From the NCBI GenBank assembly GCA_027064085.1, contig JAMOQH010000174.1, positions 1-27,941 on the forward strand: a stretch of DNA of 27,941 bases, written 5' to 3'. The DNA is from a bacterium (GTDB taxonomy: Bacteria; UBP6; JAFGXH01). A model generated the notes under the pieces. That model saw nothing but the letters and a program-made list of their open reading frames with translations, was not told the DNA's origin and searched no databases. Positions 17,890-24,490 of this stretch are shown here, in pieces; the first letter of the stretch is position 1; every line of letters begins with the position of its first letter. Both the position numbers and the translations under genes were made by a program.

Positions 17890-19221
17890 TTATTTTATAA
17901 TTTTACCAACAAGGTCATAATCTCCTGCCTGAGTAATGTAAACTTTGACTATATCACCTGATTTCACTCCTTCCATATTGTCGTTTATATAAACAACTCC
18001 ATCAATACCTATTGCTTGACCTCTATGGCGTCCTTCTAGCAAAAATTCAGTTTCATCACTTACCCCATGAACAAGTACTTCAACAGTAGTATCAACATAA
18101 CTTTCCATAATATCACCCGAGATAATATTTTGGAGTTTCATAATTTTATCTTTTCTATATTTTTTAGTTTCTACATCAAGTTGATTAGGCATATTTGCAG
18201 CCTCTGTGCCTTCTTCAGGAGAGTATTCAAAAACTCCTAAATGCTCAAATCGTACTTCTTTAATAAACTCATATAATTTATTAAAATCCTCTTCTGTTTC
18301 ACCAGGAAATCCTACAATAAAACTTGCTCTTAAATGAGCATCAGGTATTTTGCTCCGTATTTTTTTAATTAAATCCCTTATCAAGTTTTCACGCCCAGCC
18401 CTAAACATCTTTTTTAAAATATTGTTTGAAATATGTTGCAAAGGCATATCTATATAATTGACAATTTTATCATTATTTGCAATTAAATCAATCAATTTAT
18501 CACTAAATCCAGCAGGATAATTATAAAACAATCTTAACCACTTTAAATCCTCTATTTTAACAAGCTCAATAAGCAACTCATATAATTTTGGCTCTCCATA
18601 AAGCTCTTCTCCATAAGCAGTAAGCTCCTGAGAAACAAGATTTATTTCCTTAACCCCATTTGCAACTAATTTTTTAGCCTCTAAAACGATATCCTCTATT
18701 GTTCTTGATGTTTGTTTTCCTCTTATTTTAGGAATAATACAAAATGAACAACTATTACTACATCCTTCAGCAATTTTTAAATAAGCGGTGTAAAAAGGCA
18801 TTGAATTTACCCTTGGAGTATCAAAAGTTTGTAAATAATGCTCATCATTAACACTAACTCTTTCTGTTTTATCTAAAATTTCGGCTATATTCTGAAAAGT
18901 ACCTACTCCAACCAAATAATCAGCCTCATCAAGAGCTTCTTCAAGCTCTTTTGAATATCTTTGAGTTAAACATCCACTTACAACTAGCTTTTTATTAGGG
19001 TCATCTTCCTTGTATTGTGCAAGTTCCATTACAGTTGCCAAAGATTCTTCTTTTGCACTTTCTAAAAAACCACATGTATTTACAATTAGAGTATCAGCTT
19101 CTTCGGGATTTTCAGCAAGTTTATAGCCTTTTTCAATTAACTTTCCAAGCATTATTTCGCTATCAACCCTGTTTTTAGGACAACCAAGACTTACCATATA
19201 AAATTTTTTATTTTTTTTCAT
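17890..19221 (-). CDS. rimO: Ribosomal protein S12 methylthiotransferase RimO
   Basis: This 443-aa radical-SAM methylthiotransferase has three domains. The N-terminal UPF0004 domain has a [4Fe-4S] cluster at C14 (SLGCPKN), C50 (NTCGF) and the Cys of VVSGCLTQ. The radical-SAM motif is CSNSCSFC. A C-terminal TRAM domain ends near VGKIIK. RimO adds a methylthio group to an Asp of ribosomal protein S12. CGFLESAKEES and LGCPKNRVDSE mark RimO rather than MiaB. An upstream ATG at 19242 exists, but AAGGAG directly before the ATG at 19221 marks the true start. A 34-bp perfect palindrome lies just upstream. Confidence 0.95.
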   Translation of the reverse strand: MKKNKKFYMVSLGCPKNRVDSEIMLGKLIEKGYKLAENPEEADTLIVNTCGFLESAKEESLATVMELAQYKEDDPNKKLVVSGCLTQRYSKELEEALDEADYLVGVGTFQNIAEILDKTERVSVNDEHYLQTFDTPRVNSMPFYTAYLKIAEGCSNSCSFCIIPKIRGKQTSRTIEDIVLEAKKLVANGVKEINLVSQELTAYGEELYGEPKLYELLIELVKIEDLKWLRLFYNYPAGFSDKLIDLIANNDKIVNYIDMPLQHISNNILKKMFRAGRENLIRDLIKKIRSKIPDAHLRASFIVGFPGETEEDFNKLYEFIKEVRFEHLGVFEYSPEEGTEAANMPNQLDVETKKYRKDKIMKLQNIISGDIMESYVDTTVEVLVHGVSDETEFLLEGRHRGQAIGIDGVVYINDNMEGVKSGDIVKVYITQAGDYDLVGKIIK

Positions 19222-19245
19222 TTTACTCCTTAATGATAACAAATT

Positions 19246-19279
19246 CAGCTATAAATACATTGCAATGTATTTATAGCTG
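19246..19279. repeat. 34-bp perfect palindrome upstream of rimO
   Basis: CAGCTATAAATACATTG is followed directly by its exact reverse complement, with no loop. It ends 25 nt upstream of the rimO start codon. No T-run follows on the minus strand and the arms are A+T-rich, so it is not a good terminator. An operator or cruciform is more likely. Confidence 0.7.
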
Positions 19280-19438
19280 TGTTAAAAATATGTTTATATA
19301 TTTAATGTATAAATAAACACAGGGAGATAATAATAAATATAAGTAAATCTGTCAATAATATTAAATCATTTTATTTAAGTAAACTACCCATAAATTACAG
19401 AAAGCTATTCAAATCAGTTTTGAATTAAACTAAATAAT

Positions 19439-20155
19439 CTAATACTCAATACTATACTTTATTTGCATTAATTCATCAAAGCTTAACTCCTTAATTTTAC
19501 TCCATAAAAAATTAAAACTCTTATTGTATAATTCATCTATATCCTTGTTTAATTTATGCAGAGCTTCTATATAAATTGAATAATTTTCGTATTTTCCTAA
19601 AACGCTATCTCTTTCTTTAAAAATAGGATCTGAAGCATCGTTAATTCTGTCCATTTCTTCTAATAAGTCATCGCCAATCTTTTCGTAATTAGGTAAAAAA
19701 AATCTGTATGCTGGAGCAGCAAACATTGTTTCAATATTTTTGTGAAAAACTTTTTCATATTTATTCATGCAAGTCATCCATTTCTTATTATTTTTTTCAA
19801 TGAGATCTTCATAATGCCTTTCTAATTTTTCGTACTCTCTTTTATCCTCTTGATTTATCCAAGAAGACACAAGGATATCAAATTCTATATTTTCAATACT
19901 ACTTAGAGAAGATTTTATATTATTCAATTCAAAAACGGTTTTTATCATACTAATAATTTTTCTTTTTTGCTCATAAACAAAATAATTATACACTTTCGCA
20001 AGTTTTTCAAAATATTCTTTACCTTCTTTTCCTTTTCTAACCTCATGCTCCACAATATTCACATATTCCCTTTGCTTATAAAAAACATATTTTAATTCCT
20101 TCATAATATCAGATTTACTCAGAGAATTATTTTTAATTGCAATAAAATTATTCAT
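19439..20155 (-). CDS. Hypothetical helical coiled-coil protein
   Basis: This 238-aa protein has no recognised family. It is almost entirely charged and helical, with Lys/Glu-rich heptad-like stretches (for example EYEKLERHYEDLIEKNNKKW and MKELKYVFYKQREYVNIVEHE). No signal peptide or membrane segment is seen. It overlaps the upstream membrane-protein gene by 4 nt, so the two are probably made together and may interact at the inner membrane. I cannot propose a function. Confidence 0.7.
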   Translation of the reverse strand: MNNFIAIKNNSLSKSDIMKELKYVFYKQREYVNIVEHEVRKGKEGKEYFEKLAKVYNYFVYEQKRKIISMIKTVFELNNIKSSLSSIENIEFDILVSSWINQEDKREYEKLERHYEDLIEKNNKKWMTCMNKYEKVFHKNIETMFAAPAYRFFLPNYEKIGDDLLEEMDRINDASDPIFKERDSVLGKYENYSIYIEALHKLNKDIDELYNKSFNFLWSKIKELSFDELMQIKYSIEY

Positions 20156-20520
20156 TTTTCCTCCTTTTTTACAGAATTATTATCTATAATACTGATTTCA
20201 ATATCAAAAATAACTAAATAGGAATATATTCCAGTAATAATAATAGTTGTTACTAAGAAAGCATTATAAATCTGATTATCGGGTACTATTGAAAATAAAT
20301 ATTCTAAAAGCAGTTTATAAATTACTAAAAAAATAAATAAAAACAGTATGAAAAATCTCTCAATGTAAGCCTTAAACGCAATTTTTAATTTTATACGACA
20401 CGACATATAATTTATTTTCTTATTTTCATTATATTTAAGCAATCTAAAAACATCAAGCAGTACAAAAATAAAACCTGTAAATCCCATCAATAATATGAAT
20501 GAAATAGCTTTATAATTCAT
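20152..20520 (-). CDS. Small integral membrane protein
   Basis: This 122-aa protein has three likely membrane helices: residues 7-26 (SFILLMGFTGFIFVLLDVF), about 55-76 (FFILFLFIFLVIYKLLLEYL) and about 85-105 (FLVTTIIITGIYSYLVIF). A basic loop lies between the first two. No family is recognised. A promoter-like pair lies upstream and a 4-nt overlap joins it to the helical protein that follows. Confidence 0.7.
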   Translation of the reverse strand: MNYKAISFILLMGFTGFIFVLLDVFRLLKYNENKKINYMSCRIKLKIAFKAYIERFFILFLFIFLVIYKLLLEYLFSIVPDNQIYNAFLVTTIIITGIYSYLVIFDIEISIIDNNSVKKEEK

Positions 20521-20542
20521 AAAAACCCCCTATTATTACATA

Positions 20543-20571
20543 CAGTATAATCTTTATTTTATAAATTCACA
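20543..20571 (-). promoter_or_regulatory. Promoter of the membrane/coiled-coil gene pair
   Basis: On the minus strand TTGTGA (20566-20571) and TATACT (20543-20548) are spaced 17 nt, about 23 nt before the start codon, which also has an AGGGGG ribosome-binding site. Confidence 0.45.
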
Positions 20572-20680
20572 ATGAATAAATAAGGATGATTTTCGTTCAT
20601 ATTTCCATACTTATTTAAATATAACATATTAAATTAACTAAACTTTATTTTTTACAATTGTTCACAAATGGAGAAAGATA

Positions 20681-21853
20681 TTAATAAAAAACTTCTTTTC
20701 TTATAAATCCATTATCTTTTTCACTAATAATATGATACCCCTTATTAATTGTTGTTGATGGAGCTCCGAATATTTGCATCTTATCATTAATCGAAGAGTT
20801 CTTTTCATACGAAATATGCTTATGACCATGCAATAGCAAATTAATATTATTTTTTTTACAAAAACTACTCACTTCTTTGGCATTTTCAAGCTTCATAAAA
20901 TTATCAATAAAATCTTCAATTTCAGGACTAATTTTCCCTAAAATTCCATGCTCAATTTTCTCTAAATGATGATGCATTAAAAATATTTTTTTCTTATTAT
21001 TCTTCCGTACAGTCAGGGCACTGCCCTGACTCATATTACCAGAAGCACTGCCCTGACTCATATTTGCAATAAGACGAGTCAATGCCTCGTCTCTACGCAA
21101 ATCCACATACCCAACAGCATTATCCAAAATATTTTTATTAATCCCTGCATTGCTATTTGTACCCATTATTATCAAATTATCAAATTCAAATATAAAATTA
21201 TCAATATATTTTCGTTTTCCCATAATAATCCGTGCAAATTCTTTATAATCAGCAATTTTAAATCCACTAGCAAACACAGATGCCCCCAAAGGATTGAGGT
21301 CATGGTTGCCCGGAATTACAATCACCATACCTCTGTTTATAAAATACTTAAATGCTTTATAAAATTTCATATAACCAAGGCCATCATCTGTAATGTCGCC
21401 TGTTACAACAATTAAATCAGGATTTTCTCTTTTTAAAGATACTACTATTTTATCCAAGATATCATCATCTACAATATGCCCTTCTTTTGTTTGAAAACCA
21501 TTCCATAAAATATGTAAATCAGAAATATGAGCAATTTTATTTATTTTTCTATTTAAATCAACAAAACCATCTTTTTTACTGTATAATTCATATAATTCAT
21601 TAACTAAAAACTGTTCATCAAGCCCATATCCAATTAATTTTCTGCTTGGTAAATGAAGAAGTCTTTTTAATTTGGGGTAAAACCGGTGAATTTGAATCTC
21701 AAATTCCTTGTTTTCAATTTCATAATTCTTTTGCTTTTCCCAAAAAATATAAGCATTTAAAATTTTTTCTTTCTGCTCCCAGAATGGCCTAACCTTTGCT
21801 CGCTCAATATTACTATGAATAAAAATTTCTATTATTTCCCCAATATTTTTCAT
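20681..21853 (-). CDS. Calcineurin-like metallophosphoesterase
   Basis: This 390-aa protein carries all metallophosphoesterase motifs: DLH (D112, H114), GD (152-153), GNHD (182-185), HHH (294-296) and HGHKH (about 342-346). A helical region of roughly 100 residues precedes the catalytic core. Substrate is unknown; relatives hydrolyse cyclic nucleotides, UDP-sugars or nucleic acids. Residues about 253-283, just before the IFLMHHHL strand, are encoded by palindromic repeat DNA and contain two NMSQGSA copies nine residues apart. The frame remains open, so the repeat is translated. It follows the WYL gene by 22 nt, with GAGGAACG before ATG. Confidence 0.85.
   Translation of the reverse strand: MKNIGEIIEIFIHSNIERAKVRPFWEQKEKILNAYIFWEKQKNYEIENKEFEIQIHRFYPKLKRLLHLPSRKLIGYGLDEQFLVNELYELYSKKDGFVDLNRKINKIAHISDLHILWNGFQTKEGHIVDDDILDKIVVSLKRENPDLIVVTGDITDDGLGYMKFYKAFKYFINRGMVIVIPGNHDLNPLGASVFASGFKIADYKEFARIIMGKRKYIDNFIFEFDNLIIMGTNSNAGINKNILDNAVGYVDLRRDEALTRLIANMSQGSASGNMSQGSALTVRKNNKKKIFLMHHHLEKIEHGILGKISPEIEDFIDNFMKLENAKEVSSFCKKNNINLLLHGHKHISYEKNSSINDKMQIFGAPSTTINKGYHIISEKDNGFIRKEVFY
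21011..21100 (-). repeat. Palindromic repeats inserted in frame in the metallophosphoesterase gene
   Basis: Three units are visible. AGTCAGGGCA-C-TGCCCTGACT is a perfect inverted repeat at 21011-21031. A 19-bp segment beginning CACTGCCCTGACTCATATT occurs at 21019-21037 and again at 21046-21064, a 27-nt period equal to 9 codons. AGACGAG (21072-21078) and CTCGTCT (21086-21092) form a second inverted repeat, whose right half matches the 13678-13708 element. Both palindromes have the same layout, two arms around a single or short centre. Confidence 0.75.
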
Positions 21854-21875
21854 CGTTCCTCAAAATCAACTTACT

Positions 21876-22733
21876 CTATGAATAAATTTCATTCATTTTT
21901 GCAATTTTCTCCTTAAACCAATTCCTCATTTCAACAGGTTCAATAATTTCAACTTCATTCATAAACTGCGGAAAGAACAATTTTGCCTTTAAATCACTTG
22001 CCTCTACAATATAAATAATATTATCCGAATTTTTAACATTTTGCTTTTCAATAATTTTAGGAATAAAGGTAAACTGATTATACAATTTAACTCCCTTAGG
22101 TGTTAATTTTACTTTAACAAATTTATTAAATGATAAATAAGGGTCAAAATTTTTTATATATTCTTTTATTAAGCTTTCATCTCTATGTATTTGTTCTTTT
22201 AAAGAATCAATTACTTTTTCTATTTTATTTAATCTGTAATTTACAATTTTTTCATTTTTATAGCAATAACAACAAATATAATTAAATCTTTCTTCCTTTG
22301 TTGAAGAAATAAAAAATGGTTCAATTGTTCTAAACTGACCATAAAATTTTATTTTTATTTGTTTTTTATTTTCAATCGCTTTAATTACTCTATCATAGAC
22401 ATCATTATAAATAATTATTTCTCTTTTATCAGATGGATAATTTATATAAGTATAAAAAAGAGAACGAAATAAAAGCGACTGACTATCAATTTTTTCATTA
22501 AAAAATTCAGAATATGATTCCAAATAAATTTCTGCATTATCATTATTTAAATTAAATTGATAATTAACATTGTTTTTATCAGCTTTTTCATCAAAAATTT
22601 TATAATTATATTTAAGTTTTTCAAATATAATATTTGAGAGTTTATTTTTATTTATTCCAAATTTTTTAACATCACTTTCCACAATTTCATATATAAAAAA
22701 AGGTAGCGAAAATCTTATTTTATGAGGTGCCAT
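21876..22733 (-). CDS. Ribbon-helix-helix / WYL-domain regulator
   Basis: This 285-aa protein starts at the ATG at 22733, which has GGGAG 5 nt upstream; an in-frame GTG 21 nt earlier is less likely. Residues 3-38 (PHKIRFSLPFFIYEIVESDVKKFGINKNKLSNIIFEKL) look like a ribbon-helix-helix DNA-binding unit. Residues about 120-185 (IENKKQIKIKFYG.FRTIEPFFISSTKEERFNYICCYC..EKIVNYRLNKIEKV) match a WYL ligand-sensing domain. WYL proteins often regulate defence or DNA-damage genes. It sits between a small coiled-coil gene and the phosphoesterase in an apparent operon. Ligand and targets are unknown. Confidence 0.7.
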   Translation of the reverse strand: MAPHKIRFSLPFFIYEIVESDVKKFGINKNKLSNIIFEKLKYNYKIFDEKADKNNVNYQFNLNNDNAEIYLESYSEFFNEKIDSQSLLFRSLFYTYINYPSDKREIIIYNDVYDRVIKAIENKKQIKIKFYGQFRTIEPFFISSTKEERFNYICCYCYKNEKIVNYRLNKIEKVIDSLKEQIHRDESLIKEYIKNFDPYLSFNKFVKVKLTPKGVKLYNQFTFIPKIIEKQNVKNSDNIIYIVEASDLKAKLFFPQFMNEVEIIEPVEMRNWFKEKIAKMNEIYS

Positions 22734-22766
22734 ATATTCTCCCATAATTAACACAGTTTATTAACT

Positions 22767-23063
22767 CTACAATTTATTATTTTCTAAATCAAATATTTTA
22801 TTGCTAAGTGAAAATATTTTTTCGGTTAAATCTTCTATTTTTTTATTTATAATCTCCAAATCTGTTTTATTTACGGATTTAATTTGCTTAAAATATAATT
22901 CCCCTTGTTCATTTATCAAATCTTCAAGTTTTTTCTTTAATGTATCCATATTAATTCCATTTGAATAAGTAACCCGCCCTATTTTCATAGCAAGTTCAAT
23001 AGCCTTTTTACTCAATCCTCTTGAATTAGCTCTTTTTTTAGCATGTTCGGTTAATTTTTTCAT
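22767..23063 (-). CDS. Small protein: DUF4258-like N-terminus plus coiled coil
   Basis: This 98-aa protein starts at the ATG at 23063, chosen because GGAGG lies 4 nt upstream; an ATG 24 nt earlier lacks a site. Residues 1-32 (KLTEHAKKRANSRGLSKKAIELAMKIGRV) resemble the His-containing start of DUF4258/toxin-like proteins. The rest of that domain is absent, replaced by a heptad-rich coiled coil (INKKIEDLTEKIFSLSNKIFDLENNKL). It may be a truncated fusion or an independent coiled-coil partner of the RHH/WYL protein 33 nt downstream. Confidence 0.55.
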   Translation of the reverse strand: MKKLTEHAKKRANSRGLSKKAIELAMKIGRVTYSNGINMDTLKKKLEDLINEQGELYFKQIKSVNKTDLEIINKKIEDLTEKIFSLSNKIFDLENNKL

Positions 23064-23092
23064 GTTTCCTCCGAAAATCAAAATCATACTTA

Positions 23093-23120
23093 ATTATAAT
23101 TTATTTTTAAATAACCGCAA
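23093..23120 (-). promoter_or_regulatory. Promoter of the coiled-coil / WYL / phosphoesterase operon
   Basis: On the minus strand TTGCGG (23115-23120) and a perfect TATAAT (23093-23098) are 16 nt apart, 29 nt before the start codon. Confidence 0.5.
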
Positions 23121-23229
23121 TGAACAGTATCACCATGCTAATAGTTCACATTTTAGCAAACTATATTTTATAACTTATTAATTTTACTTATTTTTATTTT
23201 TTAAACTAGTTCATAATTTATTACAATAG

Positions 23230-24330
23230 TTAAATTATGTCCCAATCTTTGAATACTGGCTGAAATCCTTTTTCAAGAAGATAATCATGTACTTCTTTTA
23301 CACTTCTTTCATCACTTATTTCAAATTGCTCGGTATGTCCTTTATCTTCTGAATACCCCCCCACACTAGTTTTTACTCCTCCTGAAACTTTAGTTATTCC
23401 TAAAGGCAATAAATTCCCTCTAAATTCATCACTTTCTCTTGTTGAAAGAGTTATTCCAACTCTGGGTAAAAACAACCTCAAAGCCATCAAAATCTGAACA
23501 TATTCCCTATCATTAACAATATATTCATACTGATAACCTCCTTTTGTAGGCCTTAATCTTGGTAATGAAATTGCAAGTTCAACATCAGGAAAATATGTTC
23601 TTATATACTTTGCATGTTTTGCAAGATAGTAGGCATCTCTTTTAGTGTTGCTTAACCCCATTAAAAAGCCTATATTTAATCCAATAACACCAGCCTTTGC
23701 CCCTCTTTCTGGAGCCTCAAGCCTAAATTTAAAATCAGCTTTAGGCCCTTTTTTATGATATTTTTTATAATTTTCCTCATCATAGGTTTCTTGATAAATT
23801 GTTAAATAATTAACACCTGCTTTATTTGCCATTCTGTATTCAGCATCGCTCAAAGCTTTAATTTCAATGCCAATCATAGGAAAATATTTTTTTAGTACAT
23901 TTGCTGCATCAACAATATATGAAGTGGAAGCTTTTTTAGAATCCCCTGTAAGTAATAATACTTGTCTTATTCCCATATCGTAAATAGCTTTTGCTTCTTT
24001 ATCAATTTCATCTAATGATAATTGACGCCTTGTCATTCCACTATTTGCTCTATAACCACAATAAGTACAATCATTTTCACAATAATTTGAAATATATAAA
24101 GGGGTAAACATCTGTATAGCTTTGCCAAAATATTGCCTAGTTAATTTATTGGCTTTTTGTGCAATAGCCTCTAAAAACGCTTCTGCTCTAGGTGAAATCA
24201 AGGCCAAAAAGTCATCTTCTGTTATGAAATCCTTTTCTATTGCTCTCAATATTTGCACATCTGTTACATTATTTAATGTTTGCTCTATATCTATTTTTGA
24301 TATTTCTTTTAATTCATCATAAAAACTCAT
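23230..24330 (-). CDS. thiH: 2-iminoacetate synthase ThiH (thiamine biosynthesis)
   Basis: This 366-aa radical-SAM enzyme has the cluster motif C84-x3-C88-x2-C91 (YCENDCTYCGY). Further ThiH signatures are FTPLYISNYC, QVLLLTGDS, YQETYDEENYKKYHKKGPKADF, SLPRLRP and STRESDEFRGNLLPLGIT. It cleaves tyrosine to 2-iminoacetate for the thiazole ring of thiamine. Length matches the family. It stands alone here, without thiG, thiS or thiF, and I see no recognisable TPP riboswitch upstream. A palindrome overlapping its ribosome-binding site is listed separately. Confidence 0.95.
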   Translation of the reverse strand: MSFYDELKEISKIDIEQTLNNVTDVQILRAIEKDFITEDDFLALISPRAEAFLEAIAQKANKLTRQYFGKAIQMFTPLYISNYCENDCTYCGYRANSGMTRRQLSLDEIDKEAKAIYDMGIRQVLLLTGDSKKASTSYIVDAANVLKKYFPMIGIEIKALSDAEYRMANKAGVNYLTIYQETYDEENYKKYHKKGPKADFKFRLEAPERGAKAGVIGLNIGFLMGLSNTKRDAYYLAKHAKYIRTYFPDVELAISLPRLRPTKGGYQYEYIVNDREYVQILMALRLFLPRVGITLSTRESDEFRGNLLPLGITKVSGGVKTSVGGYSEDKGHTEQFEISDERSVKEVHDYLLEKGFQPVFKDWDII

Positions 24331-24333
24331 TTT

Positions 24334-24398
24334 ACCTCTTTTAAAAAGAGAATAATTTCTCTATAAATTTCTATACCAAATTAAAGTTCAAAAAGCAA
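24334..24398 (-). promoter_or_regulatory. thiH promoter and ribosome-binding-site hairpin
   Basis: On the minus strand TTGCTT (24393-24398) and TATAGA (24370-24375) are 17 nt apart. Downstream, CTCTTTT-T-AAAAGAG (24336-24350) is a perfect inverted repeat whose right arm overlaps the Shine-Dalgarno AGAGGT (24334-24339). If it folds, translation of thiH could be limited. The loop is very short, so this is tentative. Confidence 0.35.
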
Positions 24399-24460
24399 TG
24401 AGATAAAAATAATTTAATTTGATTTTAGTTTGAAATTAATTATTTTATTGTATAAAATTT

Positions 24461-24490
24461 GAGATTATTTGAGATTATTTGAGATTATTA
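24461..24490. repeat. Three tandem 10-bp repeats at the lipoprotein gene stop
   Basis: The unit GAGATTATTT occurs at 24461-24470 and 24471-24480 and, with a final base change, at 24481-24490. The third copy contains the stop codon of the minus-strand lipoprotein gene. A 10-bp period is not a multiple of three, so copy-number change here could alter the protein's end. Confidence 0.7.

Noticed and set aside
24331-24487. A TPP riboswitch upstream of thiH
   Set aside because: I looked for the conserved CTGAGA-type core on the minus strand and did not find it. Only a short hairpin overlapping the ribosome-binding site is present.
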